A stretch of 64,000 nt of DNA from Chloroflexota bacterium (GTDB lineage Bacteria > Chloroflexota > Dehalococcoidia > Lucifugimonadales > UBA3495), in NCBI GenBank assembly GCA_022573285.1, contig JACZUF010000004.1:40139-104138 (forward strand). The letters are read 5' to 3'. Numbering within the stretch: position 1 is the stretch's first letter; every line of letters starts with the position of its first letter. The position numbers were made by a program, and so were the translations under genes. Under the pieces are notes generated by a model that was not told where the DNA came from, made no database searches, and was given only the letters and a program-made list of their open reading frames with translations. Shown one piece after another: positions 28,746 to 38,799 of this stretch.

Positions 28746-29591
28746 TCAGTTGCGGACCAGCAGTCCGGGCTGGCAGTGGCGGCAGTAGCTGGTGATGCGT
28801 TGGTTGGAGTTCAACTGGGTGATGTTGCCGCCGCACTTGGGACAGGGCTGGCCGCCTTTGTTGTGCACCTTCAGGAAGTCTCGGACCTTTTTGTGAATGT
28901 CGCTGCCCATGCGGCTTCTGAGGGTCTCGATGGCCTCTTCCAGCACCTGGCGGCACTGAATGTGGAGCGTCCGCAGTTCCTCGGGTTTGAGGGCCCGGCA
29001 TTTCTTGAAGGGCGATATGCCGGCGGCGAAGAGTATCTCGTCCGAGTAGGCGTTGCCGATGCCGGATATAAAGGCCCCTCGGGTCAGCACGCCCTTGATC
29101 TCGCCGTTGAATTTCTTCAACCGGGCTTGGAAATCTTCAAATGCGATTCCAGAGAGCACGTCCGGGCCCAGGCTGGTGTATTGGGGCACCTGCTCGTCTT
29201 GGGCCTCGCCGCCGCTCCCGTCTTCCCCGTTTCTGATGTAGTAGACCTTGCCCATCTGCCGGCCGTCCAGGTAGCGGAGCTCCATCCCGCCGCCCAGGCC
29301 CAATACCACGCAGGTCTTCTTCTGGACCCGTTCGCTCTCCGGGCAGTGCTGCAGCGCCCCGGTGAGCATGGGGTTGATCACCAGGCTGCGTCCGCCGGAG
29401 AACCGCAGCGTCAAGAACTTGCCCCGGCGCTGGGCGTCCAAGAACGACCGGCCGGGCAGATCGCCGGTTACCTCCGCCGCCAAAGACCGGACCACCGTGG
29501 GCCGCAGGACCCTGCAGGATTCCACCGGCGCGTCTTTTAGGTTGGCGTTCAGATAGTCCTTGATGACTTCCAAATCGGGAGCTTCTGGCAT
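28746..29591 (-). CDS. Formamidopyrimidine-DNA glycosylase / Nei family
   Basis: MPEAPDLEVIKDYLN; C-terminal zinc finger CPKCGGNITQLNSNQRITSYCRHCQ. Confidence 0.88.
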   Translation of the reverse strand: MPEAPDLEVIKDYLNANLKDAPVESCRVLRPTVVRSLAAEVTGDLPGRSFLDAQRRGKFLTLRFSGGRSLVINPMLTGALQHCPESERVQKKTCVVLGLGGGMELRYLDGRQMGKVYYIRNGEDGSGGEAQDEQVPQYTSLGPDVLSGIAFEDFQARLKKFNGEIKGVLTRGAFISGIGNAYSDEILFAAGISPFKKCRALKPEELRTLHIQCRQVLEEAIETLRSRMGSDIHKKVRDFLKVHNKGGQPCPKCGGNITQLNSNQRITSYCRHCQPGLLVRN

Positions 29592-29636
29592 GCCTTTAAT
29601 ATAACTCACCGGCATGCCAATTGTTGCGTGCGTATG

Positions 29637-29671
29637 GTCGTAGGGGCACGGCAATGCCGTGCCCCTACGAC
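29637..29671. repeat. Intergenic palindrome, inner type CACGGCAATGCCGTG
   Basis: 17-bp arms: gtcgtaggggcacggca-a-tgccgtgcccctacgac. Confidence 0.9.
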
Positions 29672-29740
29672 CGCGACGTTGACACGTGGTCTCCGCCATC
29701 CATATTCTTGGAATATGGGGAGCAATTTGGGGGTTTAAAG

Positions 29741-30239
29741 TTGCTGATCGGCGTGGTATCCGACACCCACGGCTTTTATGACCCGCGTGTGCCGCCGCTC
29801 CTTGACGGAGTGGAGCACATCCTCCACGCGGGCGACATCGGCACGGGCCGGATCATCGAGCAGCTATCGGAGATTGCGCCGGTGACGGCGGTGCGGGGCA
29901 ACAACGACCGCGAGGGGCCTGAGTCCCAGTTCCCCGACATGGAGATTGTCGATCTGGGCGGCTGCCGCATCTACCTGACCCACATCGTGAAGGTGCCCAA
30001 GGAAGGGGATGATGCTGGACTTTCCACCTACCTGGACGCTCGGTCCGACGTGGTTGTGTTCGGCCACAGCCACATGGCCTTATTATGAAACGCGCGAAAC
30101 GCGCGAGACGGAGCAGCGAGGGCCGCTCACCTTCTTCAACCCCGGCGCGGCGGGCAAGCGGCGTTTCAAAGTTGTGCCGTCCATCGGACTGCTGGATGTG
30201 GGGCCGGGGAGGGTCGAGGGGCGGATACTGGTCCTCTGA
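29741..30239 (+). pseudogene. YfcE/MJ0936-type metallophosphodiesterase, apparently frameshifted near 30080-30086
   Basis: LLIGVVSDTHGFYDPRVPPLL...VVFGHSHMALL* then +1 frame ...RGPLTFFNPGAAGKRRFKVVPSIGLLDV. Confidence 0.75.
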
Positions 30240-30332
30240 GGCTGGGCTTACCCGGATCGCCCGCCCCCATCCTAAACCTTCCCCCTTGCGAGGAGGAAGG
30301 GATTATTTTGGCGCGAGGCCGTTGAAAAACCA

Positions 30333-31631
30333 TCAGGTGATTCCCGGCACGTTTTGGCGGCCCCTTAAAGTGAATAGGGCCAACAACCCGGACCCAACGG
30401 TCAAGGCTGCGATTAGCTGTATCGCCGGCCTGAAGCCAAATAAGTCGGCCATGATTCCAGCCAGAAGGGCCCCGATGATGAACCCGGAGTCCCTCCAGAA
30501 CCGGTAAACGCCCAGGAACGACGCCCGGTCTATGGCTGGGACGGAATCTCCAACGGCGGCCAATAGGGTGGGATAAACCAGCGCCGTGCCCAAACCCAGC
30601 AAGGACATGGACCCGATCCATACCCCGTAAGAGTGGACACCCGCCGTCAGGGAGATCGCCGCGCCTTGCAGCACCATCCCGATCACTATCAGCGGTTTTC
30701 GTCCTAAAAGATCGCTGGCCCAGCCGGTGGCCAGTTGAAGGACTCCCCAGACCAGGGGGTAAACCGCGACCAGTACCGCGATACGGTCGAGGGCCAGGCC
30801 CTGGCTGGCGAAGTAGAGCGGGAATATCCCCCAGGCCACCCCGTCGTTCAGGTTCTTCACGAGCCCTGCCTGTGTCAGCCCGAACAGGTACGGCTTACGC
30901 CAAGTGGCGTCGGCAAAGTTGGCTTTGAAGGATGACGGTACCCCCATCGGCCCTGAAAGCCCGGCCGTCTCCCCCGGAACCCCGGCCGTCTCCAGTGAAA
31001 GGTGGGCCGCTGTGTCTCGGATAAACAGGACGCTGAACGCCAGGCCCGCGGCGGCTATCCCGATCCCCAGGTAGAAGGGCTCCGGCCTAAGCCCGTAAGC
31101 CTCGGCGATTATCCCGGTCAATAATGCGACCACTGCCAGGGATAGATAACCGGCTGATTCGTTGAATCCCAGCACCAACCCCCGCCAACGTGGGCCGGCC
31201 AGGTCCATCTTCATGTTGACCGTCATCGACCAGGCAAGCCCCTGGTTGACGCCCAATAGCAGGTTGGCGCCGATGACCCATCCCCAGGCCGGGGCCCAGA
31301 TCAATATCAGAGGGACCGGGATACCGATTATCCAACCGGCGATGAGGATCCGGCGGCGGGTGAACCGTTGAGTAAAACCGCCGACCAAGAGGTTGGACAC
31401 GGCCTTGGCCAGGCCGAAGGTCGCGATGAAAGAGACGATGGCCGTTTTGGACGTTACGCCGAATTCCGCTTCAGCCAGGCCGGGCAGGATGGTGCGCTCC
31501 ATCCCGATCATCCCACCGACGAACATGTTGGCGGCCACCAACAGGGCGATCTGACGCCAGTTGTCCGACAGGCCCAGGTGGACCGGCCCTTGGACAGAAG
31601 CGAACCCCGGAAACCGCCTAGCGAAGATCAT
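30333..31631 (-). CDS. MFS transporter
   Basis: Multiple TM segments; GWASDLLGRKPLIVIGMVLQG. Confidence 0.88.
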   Translation of the reverse strand: MIFARRFPGFASVQGPVHLGLSDNWRQIALLVAANMFVGGMIGMERTILPGLAEAEFGVTSKTAIVSFIATFGLAKAVSNLLVGGFTQRFTRRRILIAGWIIGIPVPLILIWAPAWGWVIGANLLLGVNQGLAWSMTVNMKMDLAGPRWRGLVLGFNESAGYLSLAVVALLTGIIAEAYGLRPEPFYLGIGIAAAGLAFSVLFIRDTAAHLSLETAGVPGETAGLSGPMGVPSSFKANFADATWRKPYLFGLTQAGLVKNLNDGVAWGIFPLYFASQGLALDRIAVLVAVYPLVWGVLQLATGWASDLLGRKPLIVIGMVLQGAAISLTAGVHSYGVWIGSMSLLGLGTALVYPTLLAAVGDSVPAIDRASFLGVYRFWRDSGFIIGALLAGIMADLFGFRPAIQLIAALTVGSGLLALFTLRGRQNVPGIT

Positions 31632-31785
31632 AGGAACGTAGCGCCCCCAAGCTAACCTTCCCCCTCAAGGGGGGAAGGGATTATCGTTCTCTCCCCCTCG
31701 CAAGGGGGAGAGTTAGAGTGGGGGCAACCTCTCTGTGGGAACCTGTTTCGCGAGGGAAGACCAGAGCCCACCCAGCTTCAGACCC

Positions 31786-32634
31786 CTACTGGTCCAACCG
31801 TATAGCCTGCGCCCCCAACTGGGGCCAGGCGGCGGGGGCGGCGGCCTTTTCCAGGCGCTCTTCCAGGGGGAGGTCTTCATCCCAGTAGTAGCCGATGAAA
31901 CGCTGGCCGTTGATGCCGTCCGAAGCCTCCGAGGCCAGCCAGACCACGGGTTTCTGCATCACGTCGGGCTGAATCATTTCGCTGCGGTCATGGGCGGCGT
32001 CGTCAGGGATCAGGTCGGTGTTGGCCCTGCCGCCCGGCACCAGAATATTGGCCGTGACTCCCGTGCCTTCCAATTCTCTGGACGCCATGGCCACCAAGGC
32101 TTCATGGGCCGCTTTGGAGGGACCGTAGGGCATGCCCCCCTCGCGGTACATGGTGTTCATGCTGGTGGTGACGCCGATGATCCGGCCCCACCTTTGGGCC
32201 AGCATGTGGGGCACGACTGTCCGCGTCATGTAGAAGGGGCCGCTGCTGTTGACCGAAATGACCCGGTCCCACTCCTCGGCCGTCACTTCCCAGAAGTTGT
32301 TCTTCGTCTCGCCGCCCATGAGCATCTTCCGGGGCGCGATGCCCGCGTTGTTGACCAATATATGGAGCCCGCCCAGCTCTTGGATGGTGCGCTGCACCGA
32401 ACGCTCGGCCTCCTCGATGGAAGAAACGTCCACCACCTGGGCCATGACGCAGTCGTCGCCGCCGATCTCCCGCATGTAGTTCGAGCTTTCGTCCAGCCAT
32501 TGCTGGTTGATGTCCATCATCGACACCCTGGCTCCCGCCCTGACCAATGCCTCGGTCATGGACCGGCCCAACCCCCGCGGGCTGGCCGCGCCGGTGACGA
32601 TCGCAATCTTTCCTTCAAGCGTCTTTTGTTGCAC
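31786..32634 (-). CDS. SDR family oxidoreductase
   Basis: GKIAIVTGAASPRGLGRSM, LVNNAGIAP, YGPSKAA. Confidence 0.93.
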   Translation of the reverse strand: MQQKTLEGKIAIVTGAASPRGLGRSMTEALVRAGARVSMMDINQQWLDESSNYMREIGGDDCVMAQVVDVSSIEEAERSVQRTIQELGGLHILVNNAGIAPRKMLMGGETKNNFWEVTAEEWDRVISVNSSGPFYMTRTVVPHMLAQRWGRIIGVTTSMNTMYREGGMPYGPSKAAHEALVAMASRELEGTGVTANILVPGGRANTDLIPDDAAHDRSEMIQPDVMQKPVVWLASEASDGINGQRFIGYYWDEDLPLEERLEKAAAPAAWPQLGAQAIRLDQ

Positions 32635-32692
32635 GGGAACTCTCCATAACTCGGATATTCGGCGCCCATGAAAACGCGGCTGCGCCGCCGGC

Positions 32693-33445
32693 CTATTGGG
32701 CTAGGTAGCCACCGTCGATCACCAATTCGCTGCCGGTCACGAAGGACGACTCGTCCGACGCCAGGTAAAGCACCCCGTAAGCCACGTCGTCAGGTATCCC
32801 GGTCCGGCCAATCGGAATGCGCGCAATGGACTCGGCCTGGGCCTCCGCGTCGCCTTGGCGGACGGCCGTCATCGGGGTGTCGATGGGGCCGGGATGCACC
32901 GAGTTCACCCGGATGCCCTCCGATGCGTACTGGATGGCGGCCGATTTGGTGAAGATGCGCACCGCGCCCTTTGACGCGTTGTACGCCGCCGCGACGTAGG
33001 ACTGACCGGCGATGCCCGAGATGGAAGAGATGTTGATGATGGACCCGCCGCCGGCCTTCCGCATTTCGGGGATGGCGGCCTTGGTGCCCAGGAACACGCC
33101 CTTGGCGTTGATATTCATGACCCGGTCCCACTCCGCGACGCTGAGGTCCTCCAGCATCACCCTGGACACCACGCCCGCGTTGTTGACCAGGATGTCCAAC
33201 TTGCCGAAGCGGCTCACCGTCTCGGCAATGGCCGACGTCCAGCTCTCTTCGCTGCTGACGTCCAGGTGGACGTAAAGACACTCGCCCCCCAGTTCGTTTA
33301 TCTCGGCCTCGGTCTGTCTTCCCACATCGTCGAGTACGTCCCCAATCACAACCTTGGCCCCCTCCCGGGCAAACATCTTGGCCTCGGCGGCACCCATGCC
33401 CCGGGCTCCGCCGCTCACGAAGGCGACTTTATTCTCCAGACGCAT
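32693..33445 (-). CDS. SDR family oxidoreductase
   Basis: NKVAFVSGGARGMGAAEA, LVNNAGVVS, YNASKGA. Confidence 0.93.
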   Translation of the reverse strand: MRLENKVAFVSGGARGMGAAEAKMFAREGAKVVIGDVLDDVGRQTEAEINELGGECLYVHLDVSSEESWTSAIAETVSRFGKLDILVNNAGVVSRVMLEDLSVAEWDRVMNINAKGVFLGTKAAIPEMRKAGGGSIINISSISGIAGQSYVAAAYNASKGAVRIFTKSAAIQYASEGIRVNSVHPGPIDTPMTAVRQGDAEAQAESIARIPIGRTGIPDDVAYGVLYLASDESSFVTGSELVIDGGYLAQ

Positions 33446-33621
33446 ACATACCCCCTGCCGTCCGGTCGAATGGCACCGGCGGGAACCTGAACGGATGGCA
33501 AGATTCTAACCGTTGGGCGTGGTTAGTCAATGGCCTAGAGCGCCTGGTGGGATTGGGAAAAAGGAAACAGAAGCCGAAGACCGATTGAGGAAGCCCGTTG
33601 AGGAAACCCGGCTGAGCCGGC

Positions 33622-33696
33622 TGGTCGGGGTGGGCAGAATCGAACTGCCGACCTCCTGCTCCCAAAGCAGGCGCCCTACCGCTGGGCTACACCCCG
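33622..33696 (-). tRNA. tRNA-Pro(TGG)
   Basis: cggggtgtagcccagcggtagggcgcctgctTTGGgagcaggaggtcggcagttcgattctgcccaccccgACCA. Confidence 0.93.
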
Positions 33697-33728
33697 GCTG
33701 ACGAAGAAGGGTGGGAATGGGGCTAAAG

Positions 33729-33804
33729 TGGTACCCCCGGAGAGGGTCGAACTCTCGTCCCCGGCTCCGGAGGCCGGTACTCTAATCCACTGAGCTACGG
33801 GGGC
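33729..33804 (-). tRNA. tRNA-Arg(CCG)
   Basis: gcccccgtagctcagtggattagagtaccggcctCCGgagccggggacgagagttcgaccctctccgggggtACCA. Confidence 0.9.
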
Positions 33805-33925
33805 CAGCACACGACTAAGAATAGCATGGTTGAATGGGGCCAACAAGGACGGCGCGGACCGTTGGCTGTGGACAAACCACAGGCCCGCCACTAGACTAGG
33901 GGCACTTTCCCGCCGAGGTTGAAAT

Positions 33926-34978
33926 ATGCCCGTTTTCACGCCCGAATACCTGCACAAAGTCGCCTACCACATCTACCGCGCCAAGGGCACTCCCGACGAT
34001 GAAGCAGAGGTCGTGGCAACCCATCTGGTCAAGGCCAACCTGACCGGCCACGACTCCCACGGCGTGATCCAAATACCCACCTACGCCGAGCGCATCGACG
34101 CCGGGCATATCGTTCCCGGCGCGCCTTTCGATGTGCTGAAGGAAGCCCCCTGCACCGCGGTCATCGACGGCAACTGGGGGTTCGGCTTCGTGGTCACCGA
34201 GAAGGCCACCCGCATGGCCATCGAGAAGGCCAAGACCAACGGCGTCGCGGCCATCACCGTCCGCCGTCAGAGCCACATCGGCCGGTTGGGCGACTACCCC
34301 ACCATGATGGCCGCCGACGGGATGATCGGCATGATCACCGCCGACTCGGGCGCTGGGCCCAAGGCCGTGGCCCCCTTCGGCGGACGGGCCCGCAAACTGG
34401 GCACCAACCCGATCTGCATCTGCATGCCCAGCAACCTGGACGGGCCGGTCTTGATGGACATGGCGACCAGCACCGTGGCCCTGGGCAAAGTCGCGCTGGC
34501 CCGCAACCGGAAACAGGATATTCCCCTGGGCTGGATCGTGGACAAAGACGGCAACCCCACCACCGACCCCAACGACTACTACTCCGGCGGGGCCCTCCTG
34601 CCGGTGGGGGTGGACCAAGGCCACAAGGGCTACGCCCTCTCGTTCATGGTGGAGGTATTCTCCGGCCTGCTCACCGGCCTGGGCTTCGGCATCGACCCCG
34701 AGGCCCGGCACAACGACGGCGTGTTCATCGCCGCCTTCAATTTGGAGCACTTCCGGCCCCTGGAAGAGTTCAAGAAAGAAATCGGCGAGTTCGTCGAGTT
34801 CGTCAAGGACTCCCCGCCCGCGGCCGGATTCAAAGAGGTGCTCTATCCCGGCGAGATCGAGTGGCGTAACGAGCAGACCCGCCGCAAAGAGGGTATCTTC
34901 GTGGAAGACGAGACCTGGGAGCAGATCAGCGGCCTGATGCAGTCTCTGAATGTTGAGCAGGAAGTGGGCCGGCCGTAG
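33926..34978 (+). CDS. Ldh family (malate/L-lactate/sulfolactate-type) dehydrogenase
   Basis: ATHLVKANLTGHDSHGVIQIPTYAERI; GGRARKLGTNPICI. Confidence 0.9.
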   Translation: MPVFTPEYLHKVAYHIYRAKGTPDDEAEVVATHLVKANLTGHDSHGVIQIPTYAERIDAGHIVPGAPFDVLKEAPCTAVIDGNWGFGFVVTEKATRMAIEKAKTNGVAAITVRRQSHIGRLGDYPTMMAADGMIGMITADSGAGPKAVAPFGGRARKLGTNPICICMPSNLDGPVLMDMATSTVALGKVALARNRKQDIPLGWIVDKDGNPTTDPNDYYSGGALLPVGVDQGHKGYALSFMVEVFSGLLTGLGFGIDPEARHNDGVFIAAFNLEHFRPLEEFKKEIGEFVEFVKDSPPAAGFKEVLYPGEIEWRNEQTRRKEGIFVEDETWEQISGLMQSLNVEQEVGRP

Positions 34979-35023
34979 CCAGGCGATTCCGTAGCCGGTC
35001 AATCGATGTAACGGGTGAAATAG

Positions 35024-35641
35024 ATGAGTGGTCAAAAGATCAGGGAGACCTACCTGGAAGCTGGGGAGTTCTTCGGCCGCGTGGTGGACCAGGTGGACAT
35101 CGACGGGTGGGAAGCGCCCGCCCTGGGAGAGTGGTGCGTCCGCGACCTGACCGGGCACACCCACCGCGCCCTCACCACCGTGCTGACCTACTCCGCGAAA
35201 CCGGGGGACAAGGTTGAACTGGAACGGCCGGTGGATTACTTCTTGAAAGCCTTTGAATCCGTGGCCGACCCCAAGCAGGTGGCCGAGCGGGGACGGGCCG
35301 CCGGGCTGGAGATAATCGACGACCCCAAGATGATGGTCCGCGGCTTCGCCATGTACGTAAAGAACAAGCTGGACGAGCTGAGCGACGACCACATCATGGC
35401 CACGCCGGTGGGCGGGATACGGCTCATTGACTACCTCCCCACCCGGACCTTCGAGTTGATCATCCACACCATGGACCTGGCCATCGCCCTGGGCGTGAAC
35501 GACGAACCCCCCGAGAACGGCCTCGAAACAACCATTCAGATACTGGGCCAACTGGCCCTGTACCGGGGCCACGCCCCCGGCCTCATCCTGGCGGCCACCG
35601 GACGGCACGTCCTGCCAGACGGGTTCTCGGTGTTGAGCTAG
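35024..35641 (+). CDS. Maleylpyruvate isomerase/DinB-like N-terminal domain protein
   Basis: WEAPALGEWCVRDLTGHTHRAL; RTFELIIHTMDLAIALG. Confidence 0.8.
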   Translation: MSGQKIRETYLEAGEFFGRVVDQVDIDGWEAPALGEWCVRDLTGHTHRALTTVLTYSAKPGDKVELERPVDYFLKAFESVADPKQVAERGRAAGLEIIDDPKMMVRGFAMYVKNKLDELSDDHIMATPVGGIRLIDYLPTRTFELIIHTMDLAIALGVNDEPPENGLETTIQILGQLALYRGHAPGLILAATGRHVLPDGFSVLS

Positions 35642-35780
35642 GGCTGGCCCCGGCCTGCTCCCTCACGTCATCTTTACCGGTCACCGCCTGCTTCCGGTCA
35701 AGCTGATTCCTGGCCCGAATGACCGATGAAAGCCTGCCAAGGGCCGGCCCAACCCCACCGCCTACAGCCCTCCCTCCGCG

Positions 35781-35809
35781 TTGCCCGGTCCGAGGCTGTA
35801 TGCTATAAT
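35781..35809 (+). promoter_or_regulatory. Putative sigma70-type promoter TTGCCC-N17-TATAAT upstream of rpsO
   Basis: -35 35781-35786, -10 35804-35809. Confidence 0.65.
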
Positions 35810-35856
35810 CCAGCGGACGTAAAAGAAGAGGAAAGAGAGAAGCGAACACACATCTA

Positions 35857-36123
35857 ATGCTAGACGGAGAGACTAAAGCGCGGATTATCAAGGAGTACCA
35901 GATCAACGGCAAAGACACCGGCTCAGCCGAAGTCCAAGTCGCCGTACTAACGGAAAACATCAAAGCGCTCACCGGCCATCTGCGGGAACACAAAAAGGAC
36001 GTTCACTCAAGGCGCGGACTCCTTGGCATGGTTTCCCAGAGGCGGAGACTCCTCAAGTACCTCAACGCGGAAGACGTAAACCGCTACCAGACACTTATCG
36101 CCCGGCTTGGCCTGCGGCGTTAA
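35857..36123 (+). CDS. rpsO: 30S ribosomal protein S15
   Basis: [48 protein letters not shown]. Confidence 0.96.
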   Translation: MLDGETKARIIKEYQINGKDTGSAEVQVAVLTENIKALTGHLREHKKDVHSRRGLLGMVSQRRRLLKYLNAEDVNRYQTLIARLGLRR

Positions 36124-36133
36124 GCCCCCTCAG

Positions 36134-36160
36134 AACAACACCCTGGTAGGGTGTTGTTTC
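36134..36160 (+). terminator. Rho-independent-type terminator/attenuator between rpsO and pnp (approximate ends)
   Basis: aacaacaccct-ggt-agggtgttgttt. Confidence 0.85.
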
Positions 36161-36227
36161 TCGTCTAGCTCTCACCCCATCTATCGATTGCGCACGCTTT
36201 TTATTGCGAGGTTGCCCTAGGCACATT

Positions 36228-38501
36228 ATGGCTACAGAATTATCTATTCCCACGTCGGTCGAGCGCCAGATCGACGGCAAAACCCTTACCATCGAGACAG
36301 GGAGACTGGCTAACCAGGCCCACGGCAGCGTGACTGTCACCTACGGCGAGTCCATCGTCCTGGCGACGGTCGTGATGTCCAGCAGGCCCCGGGCCGAGGA
36401 CATCGACTTCCTACCCCTCACCGTAGACTACGAAGAACGTCTCTACGCCGCCGGAAAGATCCCCGGAAGCTTCTTCCGCCGGGAGGGCCGCCCCGGACAG
36501 GACGGCGTCCTGGCCGCCAGGATGACCGACCGTTCCATCCGGCCGTTGTTCGCCAAGGGGCTGCACAACGACATCCAGATCACTCTGACGGTGCTCTCCG
36601 CCGACCAGGAGAACCCACCCGAGATTCTGGGCATGATCGGCGCCTCCGCCGCCATCTCCCTCTCCCAGATCCCCTTCAACGGTCCCATCGCCTCCTGCCG
36701 CATCGCTTATCTGGAGGGTGAATACATCATTCACCCGTCCTATGCGCAGAGCAAAGAGAGCAAGTTGAGCATGGTGGTCAGCAGCTCCCGGGACGCGATC
36801 CTGATGGTCGAAGCCGGCTCCGATGAAGTCTCGGAAGAGATCATCCTGGAAGCCATCAAGAAGGCCCAGGAGGCCAACAACAGCACCATCGATATGATCG
36901 AAGACCTGACCCGTCAGGTGGGCAAGCCCAAGATCGACGCCGAATACGACCAGGCCGGGGCCGACGCCCTCGCCGCCAAGATCAAGGAGATCATCGGCTC
37001 CGGGTTCGACGACCTGCTAAGCCGCAACCCCGGCATGTACGAGATGGACGACGGAGAGAAAGAGCTTTCTTCCAAAGTGTCAGAACAACTTAGCGAGGAA
37101 TACTCCCGAAACGCCATCGCCGACGGTTTTAAAAGCGTATTCCGAGAGGCCGTGAGAAGCCGCATCCTGCAACAGCACGTACGGTCGGACGGACGGGCAT
37201 TGGACCAAGTACGCCCGATCTCCTGCGACACGGGCATCCTGCCCCGCACCCACGGCACGGGACTCTTCACCCGCGGCGAAACTCAGGTCCTGTCCATCTT
37301 GACCGTGGGCTCTCTTGCCATGCGCCAGACCCTGGACACCGTCGGCCCCGACGGCACCAAGCGGTTCATGCACCATTACAACTTCCCGTCATTCTCCACC
37401 GGAGAAGCCCGGCGCGTCATGTCCCCAGGACGGCGCGAGATCGGACACGGGGCTTTGGCCGAACGGGCGATCCTGCCGGTCCTCCCATCGGAGGATGACT
37501 TTCCCTACGCCATCCGCATCGTCTCCGAATGCCTCAGTTCCAACGGCAGCACGTCCATGGGCAGCGTCTGTGGCTCCTCTCTTGCACTGATGGACGGGGG
37601 TGTCCCCATCAAGGCGGCGGTGGCCGGTATCGCCATGGGCCTGATCACCGGCGAAGACGGCGAATATGCCATCCTGAGCGACATCCAGGGTGTCGAAGAC
37701 TTCCTTGGCGATATGGACTTCAAAGTGGCGGGCACCGCCGACGGCGTGAACGCCCTCCAGATGGACGTCAAGACCCCTCATCTGACCTACGACATCCTGA
37801 AAGAGGCCTTGGAACAGGCGCGTCAGGGACGGCTTCACATAATGGGGAAGATGAACGAGGTCCTCTCCGAGACACGGAGCCAGATGAGCGAACACGCGCC
37901 CAAGATGGTCCGCCTGAAGATCAAGGTCGAGAAGATCGGCGCCCTCATCGGGCCCGGCGGTCGCGTCATCCGGGCCATAATCGAGGAGACCGGCACCACC
38001 ATCAACGTGGAAGACGACGGTTCTGTGACCATCGGCGGCGTCGATCCGGCCATGCTTGAACTGGCCGAATCCAGGGTGGACGCCCTCACCCGCGAATTGG
38101 CGATAGGCGACATATTCACCGGCAAGGTGGTTCGCATCACCAACTTCGGCGCCTTCGTGGAACTGGTGCCCGGCAAGGACGGCCTGATCCGCAACGGCGA
38201 CCTGGGCGAGATGGATGAGGAACTGACCGAGGGTCAGGAACTCACGGTCATCATCCGTGAGATCGACTCGCAGGGACGGGTCAACCTGTCCCGGAAGGCC
38301 CTATTTGGCGACGACAGCCCCCCAGCCCCACGGACCGATTCCGGCCCTCCCCGTGACCGAAGCGGTGACCGGGGCGGACGCGGCGGGTTCGGCGGCGGAC
38401 GCGGCGGTTCCGGCGGCGGACGTGGCGGCCCCCGTAACGGTGGCGGTGGCCGTGGTCCAGGAGGCCCCGGCGGCGGACGATTTCAGGGAGGAAACCGGTA
38501 G
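36228..38501 (+). CDS. pnp: Polyribonucleotide nucleotidyltransferase with C-terminal Gly/Arg-rich tail
   Basis: PNPase RNase PH domains, KH (IGALIGPGGRVIRAIIEETG), S1 (FTGKVVRITNFGAFVELVPGKDGLI). Confidence 0.97.
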   Translation: MATELSIPTSVERQIDGKTLTIETGRLANQAHGSVTVTYGESIVLATVVMSSRPRAEDIDFLPLTVDYEERLYAAGKIPGSFFRREGRPGQDGVLAARMTDRSIRPLFAKGLHNDIQITLTVLSADQENPPEILGMIGASAAISLSQIPFNGPIASCRIAYLEGEYIIHPSYAQSKESKLSMVVSSSRDAILMVEAGSDEVSEEIILEAIKKAQEANNSTIDMIEDLTRQVGKPKIDAEYDQAGADALAAKIKEIIGSGFDDLLSRNPGMYEMDDGEKELSSKVSEQLSEEYSRNAIADGFKSVFREAVRSRILQQHVRSDGRALDQVRPISCDTGILPRTHGTGLFTRGETQVLSILTVGSLAMRQTLDTVGPDGTKRFMHHYNFPSFSTGEARRVMSPGRREIGHGALAERAILPVLPSEDDFPYAIRIVSECLSSNGSTSMGSVCGSSLALMDGGVPIKAAVAGIAMGLITGEDGEYAILSDIQGVEDFLGDMDFKVAGTADGVNALQMDVKTPHLTYDILKEALEQARQGRLHIMGKMNEVLSETRSQMSEHAPKMVRLKIKVEKIGALIGPGGRVIRAIIEETGTTINVEDDGSVTIGGVDPAMLELAESRVDALTRELAIGDIFTGKVVRITNFGAFVELVPGKDGLIRNGDLGEMDEELTEGQELTVIIREIDSQGRVNLSRKALFGDDSPPAPRTDSGPPRDRSGDRGGRGGFGGGRGGSGGGRGGPRNGGGGRGPGGPGGGRFQGGNR

Positions 38502-38527
38502 CCGGACCCACATAAACTAGCCAGCCA

Positions 38528-38574
38528 ACAGCCCCGTCCTTCCACAGGATGAATTGGAAGGGCGGGGCTGTTTC
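38528..38574 (+). terminator. Terminator downstream of pnp (approximate ends)
   Basis: agccccgtccttcca ... tggaagggcggggct followed by gtttcatttt. Confidence 0.8.
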
Positions 38575-38655
38575 ATTTTCCGGGATTCACTGGGCTCGAC
38601 CGCATGCTATCATCAGAGGTGAATTGGCTCGATGATTGGAGCTTGGTTGATGGGT

Positions 38656-38684
38656 GTAGGGGCAGGTTTGAAACCTGCCCCTAC
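38656..38684. repeat. Intergenic palindrome, inner type GGTTTGAAACC
   Basis: gtaggggcaggttt-g-aaacctgcccctac. Confidence 0.9.
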
Positions 38685-38799
38685 GTCTCCGATGCCAACT
38701 AACGCGATGTGGCAACGCAACCCGCCCAATCCGCTCATCCTGAGCTTGTCAAAGGGCGTGAATTAGTCACCTTGCTGACCAGCAGAATTAGGAGTCGCC

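Noticed and set aside
33896-35608. 570-aa antisense ORF opposite the Ldh and isomerase genes
   Set aside because: Low-complexity Gly/His/Val-rich translation typical of the antisense strand of high-GC genes; the opposite strand encodes clear enzyme families.
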